Origin: Dichetophora obliterata
Taxonomy: Eukaryota; Arthropoda; Insecta; Diptera; Sciomyzidae
DNA: 64,000 bases
Direction of reading: 5' to 3'
Assembly (NCBI GenBank): GCA_963920525.1
Contig: OY986439.1
Coordinates: forward strand, 42,902,485 to 42,966,484
Made by a program: the position numbers and the translations under genes
In this document: positions 44,226-56,920 of the stretch, in pieces
How the letters are laid out: each line of letters starts with the position of its first letter
Position numbering within the stretch: the first letter of the stretch is position 1
The notes under the pieces: model-generated
The model's input: only the letters and a program-made list of their open reading frames with translations
What the model was told of the DNA's origin: nothing
Database searches by the model: none

Positions 44226-47200
44226 AGCGGTTGCGCAGCGTTAGAGGGGATGAACCGAATTGGCGGCGTAAAATATACAGCACTTTGCATGCTATATTTT
44301 CTGTTTGCCTGCTAGCAAGCACTTAGCACTTGCTTGTGCTACTAGTGATGGCACTTAGAGGATGTTGGCTAGCAACAAATTTTGCACTGCACTTGCTGGT
44401 GGTGGCTCTTGGAGGACGCTCGCCAGCAAAGAAACCCAATTTTACTTTGCTGCACTTGCTGATGTTGGAGACCGTTGGCCCACACACACGCACACACAAA
44501 CTCAAGCACTTTCGTTCATTTTTTTCATTAATTTGTTATGTTTTAAGTTTTTTAAGTTTACAATATTACAAGTTTACGAATTAAGTTGCAAGTACAAGCA
44601 CTCGAATGAAATATATCGCAAATTGAATTAAATGCAAATTAAATAAAATATTTGCGCTAAAACACGACCGAAATGTGAAACGTCAAAACTTGCAATTGTC
44701 AAAATTTCATCGTCTATTTGACACTGCAAAAAAAACAAATTTATTTCAACACACACAAATTTTATTCAACTTGATATTTTCTATCCTACCACGACTGAAA
44801 AGTTTCCTTTTGACACACACCCTTTATGTAAAAATTTATTAATAAAACAATGATAGTTGGCAACTCTGAAAATATAATGGCGCAGTGGTGAAAATAAAAA
44901 GCCACTGAGAAATGCAACAAGTGTGAAAATTGTCAAACTTTGTTTGACGATATGTAATAAAATAAGAGCATGCATGTAATTGTTTGTAAATGTTCAACAT
45001 ATTCCTTTATCACAACTTAAAGATTCAAATGTTAAAACACTCAATCCATACATAATTTTTCTTGTTTGCAAACGAAGTTCCAGCAGAAAAAAACAGAAAA
45101 AAAAGGAGATCGATGCATTTTTAAATCTCACCATGAATAGCAGCGGTTTGAGTAAAAGCAAATTTTTTCAGAAATGTTGACAAATACAACAACTGAAGAA
45201 ATTGCCAAACTTTAAAGGCATATATATATATATACCAATATAAACCGAATTAATAATAAGTTTTGGTTGCAATCATCTTATTGCAACCTAACTTAAGTAT
45301 TTATATACTAACAAACAGATTATATGCATTAATTTCAGGAGTTGCCAAGTGATTTCTTTGTGAGCTTGCGGCCGATTAAGAACAAGAGTGACGATCACTG
45401 TTGATTTTTTTATGCACAAATACATGCAAACATTTTTGAGGTTATTTTTTGTAATTTTTCTATCTTGTTATCTTTGCTGTCTGTATTGTTGACGAATTCC
45501 TTGGAAAACTACGATGATGCAAACCAATGATGATGCAAACCTCTACCAAAATCGTTCAACGCGCTTAAAGAAGTTTTCACTTCAAAAATTCTTAAAACTA
45601 ACTAAATTAAGCTGCAAGGGGGTTTTGAGCTATTCTCAGCCGCTTAAGGATCAGACGAAAGACCCTCTAACTTTCGCCAAAAAAATAAAAAGTCTAGGTG
45701 TTTCGATGCCTCGATTAAAATAGTTTTATTTATTAATAATCAAGTAATTAAAGTTTCATTTGTGTATTTCAATTTCTATGTGTACAAATATATTTATTAC
45801 GTCTTTTTATACAATACACAATAATTCAATGATAATACGCTGGTTCGTAGTGTTGTTGTTGCTTGTGTTGGGCGGACGAGTGCTGCTTCGACCCGCACTG
45901 TTTTCTGGTCGGTTCGGGTTCGGTCAGGTGCGAAGAAATATAATTCTTGACGAAATGTGGCTGTGACCAATGTGACCAGAGTGGAATATTATATTCCACT
46001 TTGGCATATTTAAACTTCGGGAAGCATATTTTTTTATAAAAATATGCAGCATAAAAAGTGGAACATTTTTCGTATGATTATATTTTTCAAAATTCACAAA
46101 AATTGCAATATAAAATGTCCATTTGGTTACTAAATGGTTATTTTTTGGCCATCATAAAAAATCTTTCTTCTATTAAAAACTACCACAGTAAATACCACAG
46201 GCATAACAAATGGTCAAAAATGAAACAAAAATGAAAACGAACAACTAATATTTTTCGTCGTCTGTGTTTTAATTAATCTTCTAGTAATAATATTCAATAA
46301 AAATTTTTGTTTAATCCACCTTAGACCTGAATAAAGTTTACAAAAAGAGTTCCAAATTAGTTTTTAGTCTTTAAAAAGCAAAACACAATCACAAAATTCT
46401 TATGTCTTTATCAATTATTGCTTAGCACGCACCGCATCAAAAGCAAAATTCTATTCGACTGAAAATTCGATGAACAACGAACATTTCGACAGGGTTGCAC
46501 TGCTCATAATAAGAATATGACGTTCGATACTCGTTGTTCGATAACCAGCGAAGATTACGTCAAAAGCAACAAATCAATTTTAAGGTATACCAATTTTGTA
46601 TATTGATAAAAAACAGAAAAAAAATCACTGAAAGATATTTTTCCAATGCTTGTAATTATATCAAGAGTGAAGAACTTCCCTCCAAACCAAAGTAAGCGAG
46701 ATCTTAACGAATTCGTTGTGAAAATCATATAGATGGGTTGAGACGATTTTGACAATGAACAAAATATAAAAAATTATACACTTATGTATATATTTATACA
46801 CATTTTAACTGAAAAATAAAAATAAATCCTTAAAAACAAAAAAAAAAATACCACAAAACAAAAAAAATCCCTCATGAATTAAAAAAAACCACACTCAATT
46901 AAAAAATCCCATGGGAATTCCCATTTCCCACGGCAATTAAAAATAACCACAAATGGGATTTTTCCCACAAAGGTGGCAACCGTGCCTTTGTATGATATAC
47001 AAAGAGAATAACAATTGTGTAATACTTATTTTTTTAAAACTATAACAGCTGTCCCTACTTTTTTTGCAACACCCGCACCAACAGCTTCAGAAGAAATGAG
47101 AACAAACGAAAGCAAGCGGTCAAACATTTTTTCGAGAATAACGGTAATCAATTTTTTTTAGTTTACATTCCTTAAGGGGCATTTTACTTTCCTAATTTTT

Positions 47201-47580
47201 GTTTTCGTTTAGTAATGAACTTTTTTTACATATTATGGTGAGTGTCCCTATTTCATTGCACATCACTGTATACAGTTTTTATACGAAATATCAAATCTGC
47301 CACATTTTATTTCAATCTACCACACTTTTTGAGTCCATTCTACTACTAGAATTTGTTTCAAGTCTGTGCACTGCTTAATGCATGGGGTGTATACACAGTG
47401 GTGTAGTGGAGCAGTGGCGTAGTGTGTGGGGTGCAACCTTTGTACGGGGCACCGTTACAAAGCGAAGAAGAATGTATAGATGGAACCACACGAATTGAAG
47501 TGGTAAATGTTTATTTTATGAAAAACACCATTCCAGATGTGTTTTAGTGGTCAAAAATTTTTGTTTTAATCCTCATCCGA
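44226..47580. other. long stretch without recognisable gene
   Basis: At 44300-44480 a GC-richer patch repeats GCACTTGCTG...GGCTAGCAA-like phrases about three times (a minisatellite of ~60-bp units). A perfect 19-bp palindrome GTGGAATATTATATTCCAC lies at 45981-45999. The frames at 45514-45723 (basic, 69 codons) and elsewhere have no domain. Nothing else can be supported. Confidence 0.4.
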
Positions 47581-47610
47581 CCCTCAAAATAGTCATAAAT
47601 AAAACCCTAA

Positions 47611-48170
47611 TGGGTGAAATTTCACCCATGAGTATTTTGTACGCCTAATTAACTAAAAATTATTAATTTTCTTTTATATACGTTTATTTTTTTAAACAAC
47701 AGTTTATTATTTAGAGTTAGTGCAAAAGTAGAAAGCAGTTTTATGCTCACCTCATATATATTTGTTGCAGGAAGGAATATGCTTTTCGGTCCTTTTTTCG
47801 CATATTTGTGAAATTTTACCCGAAGGTCGCTTAAGTTACTTTTTAAGTATTTACCTTTATGTCTTATAAGCTATAATATTGATATCATATTCTTAAAGAA
47901 AGGGACATTTTATACAAATACCATATATTTCATTAAAATTGCATTAAAAATGAGCCAGTTATAACGTTTTAAACTGCAAAATGGGCGAAATTTCACCCGA
48001 AGGTAGTTTACGTTAGTTTTTAAATATTTACCGTTATGTTTTATCAAACATAATTTTATATCAGTTTCTAAAAGAAAGGGGCATTTTATACAAATACCAC
48101 ACATTTCATTAGTTTTGCATTAAAAATCAGCTAAAAATAGAGCTTTAAACTTTAAAATGGGTGAAATTTT
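47611..48170. repeat. two tandem 176-bp units plus partial, with a palindrome
   Basis: Units start GTGAAATTTTACCCGAAGGT at 47809 and GCGAAATTTCACCCGAAGGT at 47985. A third start lies at 48161, which then diverges. Shared inner phrases include AAAGAAAGG(G)ACATTTTATA and ACAAATACCA. Just upstream, TGGGTGAAATTTCACCCA at 47611-47628 is a perfect 18-bp palindrome made from the unit's boundary motif. Short frames inside are chance. Confidence 0.85.
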
Positions 48171-48667
48171 AGTTGAAATTCCTGTCGAGATTAGTTTTGA
48201 AATGTGGGTTTGGACATTTTATTTTTTTTGTTGTTGAAGTATTCTAATATATATATACCCACATTTCGAGTGTTAACTTTAAAATGTCGAAAAGTCCTTA
48301 CCTGTAGTGATTTTAGTCCATTTCCGTTTAATATTCTTGGAATTACGCAACTGTGCCATTAGAAAGTTTTCCATTTTTAATATTTTGATTTTGGTGTAAG
48401 ATAGTGTTATTGAGCACTCCATCTTAAAAATAAAAAATTTGAGAACATTTTTTGCATTATAGACATAAGTTATGAAAGAATAAATTACATTTAATATCTA
48501 TGTTTATGCCTAATTTAAATACCGTTGTTATGAGCTCAAACTTAAACAAAACAACAGCAGCTGCAACAATGCAAAGCTTGGGCTTATTCAGCTAAAACCA
48601 CATAACTGCTCATTTATTATAAAAATACAAGCTTTTATGCTTAAATGCTAGTTTGACTGCATGCCAG

Positions 48668-48712
48668 TGTAAGTGTGTGAGTGTGTGTGTGAGTGTGTGT
48701 GTGAGTACGTGA
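48668..48712. repeat. (GTGT/GAGT) microsatellite
   Basis: Alternating GTGTGT and GAGT runs, no other function seen. Confidence 0.85.
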
Positions 48713-49099
48713 GCCATGTGTGCTTGCGTGAACTTTTATGTTATTTTTACACATGCATATGCTTTAAAGCTTTCATTGAGCTACACTAGAGAACTACCTC
48801 TGACATTGATTGTGATTTAACTTAGATGTATATCAATTATATGTGTTGCTATGATATAGCAATGCCCCAGTGGGCATTTTAGGTAGTAATACGCAAAAGA
48901 ATGCATGCTAGTAGTGCTCTTATTGTCGTCAATATACCATCCATGATCGCTGCATTTATGAGTGCTTCTGTAAGGCCTACCTTTTGAAGGTTTGGAGTCT
49001 TTTCCTGTTATTTTATATATAAAATTTTTTAAAAAATTTTTAAAAAATTATAAATGATCAGATCAATTAAAAAAAAAAATAAAATCTTAAAGAAAAAAC

Positions 49100-49480
49100 A
49101 AAAAAAAATTTTTTTTTTGTCCGAGTTGGGACGCGAACCCAGGTCTCCGAAATCTAACACATTGCATATCACATTATATGAAAACTTTTATATAGAAAAA
49201 TTATAAGTCTTTTCTATTATTTTTGTATGTCGAAATTTACAAAGAAATTCCAAAAATTTTTTTAAATGGACAGAAAAATTTGTAAAAATATGTAAATTTA
49301 AAAAAAAAAATACAAAAAAAAAATTTTTTTGGGCCGAGCTGGGTTGCGAACCCGCGCTCCCGAAAACTTACTTTCATTTGAAATGATGCAAAATAAGCTG
49401 AAGTTTGTTAACAACTGAGGTGGACGAGTGGGTAAGATGCCAGAACGCCAGCTGAGAGGACGCTGTTTAAAATCTGGAAT
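49100..49480. repeat. tRNA-derived SINE-like sequences
   Basis: On plus, TGGACGAGTGG (49421-49431) matches an internal promoter A box, and TTTAAAATCTGG (49466-49477), 35 bp on, looks like a degenerate B box. On minus, two ~213-bp-spaced sequences end in tRNA-like T-arm halves: GGGTTCGCGTCCC (49128-49140) and GGGTTCGCAACCC (49341-49353). Each is followed on minus by long A/T runs. None folds into a complete cloverleaf that I can draw, so I call SINE remnants rather than tRNA genes. Which strand and unit length are right remains open. Confidence 0.4.
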
Positions 49481-49499
49481 TTGTCAAAAGATTTTTATT

Positions 49500-51398
49500 T
49501 CAAGTTGATATTTATATTGCTTTTCTTTCTAATGTACATTCTAAAGAAGGGCTTCTAGCAGGCTTCTTTAGAGTCGCGAGAGCGGAAGGCCTAGAAAATT
49601 TTCTCGTTTCATATAAAAAAGCTTATGGGCTTGGAAACGAGCACGGAAGGGCTAAGAAATCCATATGATGGCCTGCTAGAAACGCTTCAAAGACCTGCTT
49701 TTGCCCACTGGGGCGTATGTATGTGTGTGTGTGCGTGTGAGAGAATCCATATCAATCAAGTATTAACAACCAACAGTGAGCATTCACAAAGCAATGCAAT
49801 CCAATTTAAATTTAAAGCACTCTCTTTTTAATATTTAAGTGAAAAAATGCATATGCAGGAATGTTTTCTGAGAACAGTGAAGAAAAAATAGCAAATAGTT
49901 CTGAAATTGAGTCACAAATGTTTTATTCATGAATTCTTCCATGTTCCATTTTCTAACTCATCTTCACACTTACGTGCTTCCATCACTGTTGGGATAACAT
50001 CAAAGAGTGGTGCTAATAAATGCACAACACGAAAAGTTATCATCAAGTTTGCAGCCTGCATGCAATGCATTAAATTAAATCCAAGACTTATTCGCAGAAT
50101 GACTGACAGCAGCATATTAAAATTAACAAGAAAATAAGTACTCACCTATCTACAAAATAGATGTACTACCAGCATCAAAATGAAAATACAAAAATCTTAC
50201 ACTAAAAAAAAGTAAATATTTTTGAATTTAAAATTAATCTTGTGATTTTTTTACCACAAACATATGCTTCCTGGATAGTAGCAAAGCCTTCACCAATTAA
50301 TTCAAAAATTTTTTTCAAAAGTTTCAAGTAATCTTTTCTATACTCGGCTTTTAATTTATCGTCTCTCTAATATTACCTATTATATTACCTATTCGTGCTG
50401 TGTGTATCATTTTTATTTATTCTGTTTTGTCTCCATTTCTTTTTTTCCTTTGCGTGTGTTTTTGTTAATTAATGGCAAACTTTGAACAGAATTAGTTAGT
50501 TTTACGCTTGGCTTTTTTTCATGGTTTTGTACAGGCTCATTAAGGCGACAGGTTAACAAAAATTTTTTTTTATCCCATATAATTAGGCACATAACATTTA
50601 CTCTTCGTGAGATATACAAATTCGTTACCCAACAAAAAAAAACTAGATATTGGTTATAATTTAATTATTTGAAACAATATAATAGACGAATCTAAAAATT
50701 AAGTGGTTTCTTCTCTGACATTTTTACCTGTTTAAACAAAAAGTAAATTTTACTAATATATGAACTATAATAAAAAATTAAATTACAGTTTCCATATATT
50801 ATAATATAATGCCTATACTTTTCATTATTTAAAAGTCATCCACTTTGACTCGTTCAAGCAAATATTATTATGTATATTGTAAAAGCGCTTACTTCTGCAA
50901 AAAAAAAAACAACAAACGCCAGTCAAGTAGCCATGACTTTCCATGTAGATTGGGTATTGGTTTGATTAAAAAATGTATTGGTACCAATATAATATGGGAC
51001 TTTTTCATTAAACATTTTTATAATTATTATATGTAACTTCAAACTTTTATTTTTTACTATCAAAATCCCATTTTTTCTTACAACCCACAGAGCATTGTCC
51101 CATTGACAAAAATCCAAATTTTTTGTGACTTTAAACCTATAATATCTTATCTTTATATAGAAAAGCCAAAAACATAAAACAATATTTAGGGCAAACACTC
51201 GGTTTTGGCTTTGCTGTGACATTTCAAAGTTGAGATATTTTTAAATTAAAATTATATTTTGTTCAATTCGTTTTGGGTTCTCTGAAAAAAATAATTGTCC
51301 AGAATTTGTGTTTTAATTAAATTGAATTAAACAAATTTTTTGAATACAAAAAAGATTTGAGTAAATAAATAGAATTAAGAAATCATAGAAAATTTGAT
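49500..51398. other. AT-rich stretch without gene
   Basis: No domain or terminal repeat is seen. The frames at 49625-49831, 49907-50137 and 50923-51222 lack any recognisable motif. Confidence 0.4.
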
Positions 51399-51412
51399 AT
51401 ATCTACATATTA

Positions 51413-53124
51413 CTTACTTACTTACTTAGTTGGCGCTACAACCAAGTATGTCGGTCTTGGCCTCATCTAAGAATTTGCGCCAGCCATTTCTGTCTTTCGC
51501 TTGCTGGCGCCAGTTGGAAATTTCAAGCTTTGTCAGGTTGTCCTCTACTTGGTCTTTCCAACGAAGATGCGGTCGTCCTCTTCTGCGTTGACCGCCGCTG
51601 GGTACCGAATCGAATGTTTTCTTCACTGGAGCATCGTCTTTCATGCGCTGAACATGACCAAGCCAGCGAAGCCGCTCGATTTTAATGCGCTTGACTATGT
51701 CGATGTCAGCGTACAGCTCATACAGTTCATCATTCCACCGTATTCGGTACTCGCCATTGACGCAGGTTGGTCCGTAGATCTTACGAAGAATCTTTCTCTC
51801 GAATGCTCCTAAAGTCTTTTCATCTAAACTGCTCAGCGTCCAGGTTTGTGATGCGTAAAGTAGGACGGGCATGATGAGCGATTTATAGAGCGTGATTTTC
51901 GTTCGTCGAGAGAGGGCTCTGCTTCTCGATTGCCTACTGAGCCCAAAGTAACACCTGTTGGCAAGAGTTATTCTTCGTTTGATCTCAATGCTGATGTCGT
52001 TGGTTGAATTAATGCTGGATCCCAGATAAACCAAGTTCTTCACAACCTCGAATGAGGTATTGTCAACGGTAACGTGGGTTCCAAGACGCTGGGACTGTTT
52101 GTTTGTTGACACTTAGTATTTCGTTTTATCTGCATTCACTGACAGACCCATTCGACTTGACTCTCTTTCTAATCTGGAAAATGCTGCACTGACTTCGCGC
52201 GTATTATGGCCAATGAGATCTATGTCATCAGCATACGCAAGCAGCATAACACTCTTGTAGAATATTGTGCCACTACGTCTCAGATCAGCAGCTCGGATGA
52301 TCTTTTCCATCATTTGGTTGAAAAAGTCGCACGATAAGGAATCACCTTGTCTGAAACCTCGTTTGGTAATAAATGGTGGGGAGAGGTCCTTCCCGATTTT
52401 AACTGCGCTGCAGGTGTTGCTCAGTGTCATCCTGCAAAGTCGTATTAGTTTTGCAGGAATACCAAATTCAGACATGGTGGAGTACAGGTGCTTCCTTATT
52501 GGGCTGTCGAAGGCGGCTTTGTAGTCGACAAAAAGATGGTGGGTGTCGACTTGTTTTTCTTGAGTCTTCTCCAAGATTTGTCGTAGCGTGAAAATCTGGT
52601 CGATGGTGGACTTTCCAGGTCTGAAGCCACACTGATAAGGTCCGATCAGTTCGTTTACAATGGGCTTCAATTTTTCACATAAAACGCTCCACAGGATCTT
52701 ATATGCGATATTAAGAAGGCTTATCCCACGGTAATTGGCACAGATAGTGGGATCGCCTTTCTTGTGGATTGGGCAGAGCACACTGAGATTGCAATCGTTC
52801 GGAATGCATTCTTCCGACCATATTCTGCATAGAAGCTCGTGAATGCATTTAAGTAGAGCTTCGCCTCCGTTCTTAAACAGCTCAGCAGGTAAGCCATCAG
52901 CTCCCGCGGCTTTGTTATTTTTAAGCCGAGCTATAGCTGTCAGAACTTCATCATAGTCGGACAGCGGAACCTCAACGCTGTCATCCAAAATTGGGGCTTC
53001 CGGAATATCATCTCTATTGGCGGAATTGTTGTCAGCGTCGCCATTTAGAAGCTTAGAGAAGTGTTCCCTCCATAACGTCAGTGTACTCTAGACATCTGTC
53101 ACTAGATTCCCGTTTTCATCCGTA
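51413..53124 (-). mobile_element. 5'-truncated RTE-like LINE with 14-bp target duplication
   Basis: ATATCTACATATTA lies at 51399-51412 and 53125-53138, directly bounding the element. On the minus strand the 3' end is an (AAGT)n tail, seen as (TACT)n at 51411-51427. The 5' end is truncated in the region before RT. One insertion event with little later damage. Confidence 0.93.
51426..53124 (-). pseudogene. RTE-like reverse transcriptase, one internal stop
   Basis: The enzyme copies the LINE RNA at the nick. Minus strand from about 53085: WREHFSKLLNGD, then NNKAAGADGLPAELFK (RT motif 1, about 52915), CPIHKKGDPTICANYRGISL (about 52750) and YQCGFRPGKSTIDQIFTLRQ. Then FVDYKAAFDSPIRKHL (first catalytic Asp, about 52530), KRGFRQGDSLSCDFFN (about 52350) and LLAYADDIDLI (YADD, about 52230). 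A TAA at 52113-52115 follows NADKTKY. The same frame resumes with the connection/C-terminal region (TLYKSLIMPVLLYASQTWTL; RLRWLGHVQRM; GRPHLRWKDQVEDNL). No frameshift seen. The endonuclease is absent through truncation. Confidence 0.92.
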
Positions 53125-53138
53125 ATATCTACATATTA

Positions 53139-54359
53139 GTTATATATATTATATATATTATATATATATATTATATCATATATAATATATGATATTATCA
53201 AATGCAAAATTTTAGAAATTGGCAAATTTCGATGAAAAAAAAAACAAATTCTATAAAATTAAGTGCTATTATTTATTCAATTCACTAGCAAAGATCCTTT
53301 ATAAGTAGAAACTGTAAATAACTTTTCCTGCTTTGTCCTACAAATATATATTTTTTTTTAAAATTCTTAAAATGAAAATTTTACAAACAAAATCAAGGAA
53401 ACAAATTACTACCTCCTTTGGTAATCTATAAAATTAATAGACCCTAGGGGTAGGGTCGAACCGATTTTGATTATTTCAGTACACATCTACTACTCTATTT
53501 GATTACCAACGAATTTTTGTTAAGATCGGCCAACCTTTGTATGTGCCTCCCATACAAAATAAGGTACAAAAATTAATATAGGTCCAAGGGAGGTTTTCCT
53601 AGGGTTTGACCGATTTCGACCACTTTTGATTTTTTTTTTAATTGGCTTGAACTAATTAAGCATACAAAATTGCATTATAATAGGAGCTCTCCTTCTATTA
53701 TTGCCCAATTTTTGTATGGAAACAATAACGCACTATGCGACCATCCAAAATGAAAATTATTAATAAGTTAAAATTAAACAAACAAAAATGTGTGTTTAGA
53801 ATTACCTATGTTTTCTTCATACTAGATATTTTTTTTAAATCTAACACTTTTGACAGAAAATAAACGAGTTAGTGTTAGATCTTTTATCTTATGTTTAATC
53901 TGTTAATCAAATTAATAACTAGTCAATTCCTTTTCAAAACCTTTGAAGACTAATCCTTATTAAAATCTTTGAAGGAATCCTTGAAGTTTAGTTGTCCAAA
54001 ATCTTGTGTTTGTTTTTGTAATAATCCGTTTGGCAATCCTTGATCTAGTCTTTGTTTAAATCTGTGTTCAAATCATTATTCAAATCCTTGTACAAAACCT
54101 AGTCCAAAGCCTTGACCTAATCTTTGTCCAAGTCCAATTAAGTCCCACAAAGATAACTTAACAAAATGTGACCGACTTTTAATAAGTCACACAAAAAAAA
54201 AAAAAAAAAAAAAATAATAATGTGTGTGGCCTAGAGTGTACCTTATTTGCATGGGGAAAATTTCCAAGCATTTAATGGAGCGTCCCAAGGGATCAAACTG
54301 CGTGAAAAAAATTCGTGTAAACTTTTAATAAGATCGAATGCATCCGTATTAACCAACCA
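53139..54359. repeat. AT tract and degenerate CAAATCCTTG repeats
   Basis: 53140-53195 is nearly pure A/T with (TA)n. From about 53920 to 54140 a degenerate ~12-bp phrase related to CAAATCCTTGTC recurs roughly a dozen times (AATCCTTGAAG, AATCCTTGATC, AATCCTTGTAC, AATCTTTGTCC). No gene. A 20-plus A run lies near 54190. Confidence 0.5.
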
Positions 54360-55195
54360 ACCCGTATAAACAACACGTCTCAGACATGTAAAGATCATAT
54401 GTTTGTACGCTCTAGAGGGCTGTCTATTAGTAGTTCTGTGCATAATCTTGCAATCTCTGATCATTGTTTAACATGTTTGTGTTTTGAAAATGTTATTATC
54501 TATACAGAGTCTGAAACATCGACTGAATTATACACCAAAATTAATTATATTGCACTGAATGAACGTCTTAGATTCGAGTTTTGGGATGAAGTGCATAACG
54601 AACTTGATCCATCCAAAGCGTACGACATTTTTGTAGGAAAGTTATCTAACCATGTGAACATGAGCTCTACAACTTTAAAGAAAACTAGTTCCAAATCCAA
54701 AAAATTAAAACCTTGGATGACGTCAGAGTTAATTAGGAAATTTCATAAAAAAATAAACTTTATAAGAAAACGATAAAACATTCTTCCAACGAGGTCCTCA
54801 AGACACTATACAAAAAATGTGCAAAGAAATTTTCAAAGATACGGCTGCTTGTAAAGATAATCCCTCAAACATCTATATTTCTACAAAGTACTTAAAACTT
54901 TTTTCAAAATTGTGGTCGCTTATTAAACAGAAACTCGACATATTATAACTTAAGAATCAATAAGTGCAATATGGCCTTGGTATCTCCATACAATCTGCAT
55001 CACTTTCTGCATTTCTACACCTCAGCTGTTCCTAGATTATATAATAGCTTACCGGGTAGCTTACGTTGTATTCGTAATAAACATGTGCTTCTTACTACTG
55101 TGAAATCGTGGCTTTTTCAACTTAATTACAATCAAATTTATTCGCATCTTAATATTATTACATCATGTTCGTTATATTCTTTATTAAAATATTAA
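54360..55195 (+). pseudogene. LINE ORF2 remnant without RT core
   Basis: Plus strand: NNTSQTCKDHMFVRSRGLSI then NLAISDHCLTCLCF, the SDH end block of an AP endonuclease (54450-54480). A linker follows, with KLKPWMTSELIRKFHKKINF (54700-54760). After a stop at 54774 the frame is lost. At about 54925 the extreme C-terminus resumes: YYNLRINKCNMALVSPYNLH and SAVPRLYNSLPGSLRCIRNK, the usual LINE tail (compare LWNSLPSHV in the 10-kb copy). The reverse transcriptase domain of about 250 codons should lie between but there are only ~150 bp. Confidence 0.75.
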
Positions 55196-55429
55196 TGTTT
55201 TCATATTTTTATGTTTTCATATTTTTATACATTTATTTTTATTATTTCTTAATTGTGTGTTATGACCCCATATACCTAATATTAGTATTAATAGTCTTAA
55301 GCAATCTGCATTCGCCTCTAGTTCTTCGGAGCTATAGAATGTAGATATCATTAACCAATGTTTTTTTCAATGAAATGTAGTTTAAATGTTAATGTAATGT
55401 AAAATGTTGGTAAAAAAAAATAAATTAAG
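54360..55429 (+). mobile_element. Jockey/CR1-like LINE deletion derivative
   Basis: It reads on plus and keeps the end of the endonuclease, the linker and the extreme C-terminus of ORF2, then a ~210-bp 3' UTR ending in an A-rich run at about 55412-55424. The entire RT core is absent. It could be an old copy with a deletion or a short non-autonomous family. Confidence 0.75.
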
Positions 55430-55912
55430 CGTGCGCACACGGCTTAAAGTTGGCACAAGTGCATGCATGAAAAAATTTCTTTATTATTTTCATTTGCAAT
55501 TTCATCTGGAATAAGGACACAGCTGAGGTTTTTTTTCCAAAATTTTAAATTTAATAAAGGTATTCACCTCAAATTATTTGAATAACTCAGGAGACAAAGA
55601 TTTCAAAGAAGCTTATCTCAAAAACTAGTGATGCTAGAAAAAAGTTATAATAGTTTTGAAATCAGCGCACCAAGATTAGTCGAAAATTATACAAATATTG
55701 CTGGGAAAACTCCAAAAATAAAAATTTTGTCCCCATGAATTATTCAAGTAATTTGAGGTGAATACCCTAATTAAACTGAAAATTTTTTGGAAAAAAACAA
55801 AAAAATCTTAACTTAATCTTCCTTATTCTAAAAGGAATTACATATGAAAATATTTTATAAATTTTTTTTTCTTTCATGCACTTGTGCAAACTTTAAGCCG
55901 TTGGTGCGCACG
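55430..55912. mobile_element. 483-bp inverted-repeat MITE
   Basis: The left end CGTGCGCACACGGCTTAAAG and right end (reversed) CGTGCGCACCAACGGCTTAA match with a small indel, followed by GCACAAGTGCATG on both sides. Inner sequences also pair: GGTATTCACCTCAAATTA (about 55558) with TAATTTGAGGTGAATACC (about 55748). So most of the element folds on itself. It abuts the LINE tail. No clear target duplication. Confidence 0.8.
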
Positions 55913-56159
55913 GGTTTATATATTCGATCGTGCTAAAATTTTTCACGAATTTTTTTATCATCAATTATAACAGTTTGAGCCCTTGGGGTGGTCTTTTTTA
56001 AACAAGGTCCACTCTAGTGTGGCCGTTATGGTCACAGTGGAAGTGAAACTTTTGCTCAAAAAAGTAAAGATATTTGAATTGTTAAATATATTTAATTTAA
56101 AGGGTCTTACTATGAATTCTTATTTCATTATATGAATCGAGTAGATTAAAAATGTCTAA
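55913..56159. other. AT-rich spacer
   Basis: Nothing recognisable. Confidence 0.4.
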
Positions 56160-56920
56160 ATTGCCCATTATTATATCATACCATCATACTATTATATCAT
56201 TCATTATATCATTCTAGAAACAAATTGAATATAATAATCTAAATAGTAGTAAAAATATAAAAAGTAGTAGAGACAGAAGTAGAAAAAAGTAGTAGAAAAA
56301 AGTATTAGAAATAGCAATGAAAAATGGTAGGTAAGAGAAGTAGTAGAATATAATAGTAAAAGTAGTCGCAGAAATAGTAGGGAAAAAGTAATAGCAAATA
56401 ATAGTAAAATTAAATATATCATACTGTACCATCATACCATGTCCTTCATCCCGTAAGATCATACCTTCATACCATACCATTTAATCTCACCATGATTTCA
56501 ACATTATAGAAAATAGTAGTAGAAATAGTAGCAAAATATTATGAAATAAAAATAGAAGTAGAAATAAAAAAAGTAGTTGAAATAGCAGAAGGAAAAAGTA
56601 CACGAAAATAGTAGTAGAAATAGTAGTAGAAATAGAAGTTATAAAAAGGTTGATAAAATTAGTAGAATAAAAGAAAAGAAAAATAAAAAGTAATAGCAAA
56701 TAGAAGATAGCAAAAAAATATATATCATACTCTATCATCATACCATACCCATCAACCCGTAACATCATATCTTTGTACCACACCAAGAAACCGCACCATA
56801 ATTTCACACATTGTTAAAAATAATAGAAGATTGTATGATTAAAAAAATTGTAGTAGAAATAATAGCAGAAAATATAAGCAGAAATAGTAGCATAGAAGTT
56901 GAAAGATACTATAAGTAGTA
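56160..56920. repeat. TAG-rich minisatellite with higher-order ~300-bp pattern
   Basis: Runs of GTAGTAGAAATAGTAG alternate with blocks such as ATATCATAC..ATCATACCAT..CATC(C/A)CGTAA. Comparable blocks start near 56413 and 56718 (about 305 bp apart). Minus-strand frames here look like hydrophobic proteins only because the repeat complements to Tyr/Phe/Leu codons. Confidence 0.75.

Noticed and set aside
45514..45723. 69-codon basic frame as a host exon
   Set aside because: No domain, splice signals or conservation evidence visible; cannot be supported.
47809..48170. CRISPR-like array from repeated units
   Set aside because: Units are contiguous 176-bp tandem repeats without unique spacers, in eukaryotic DNA.
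49421..49480. Functional tRNA gene
   Set aside because: A and B boxes are present but the B box is degenerate and no acceptor stem or cloverleaf can be drawn.
56204..56807. Minus-strand Tyr/Phe/Leu-rich frames
   Set aside because: Complement of the TAG/GTAGAAATA minisatellite.
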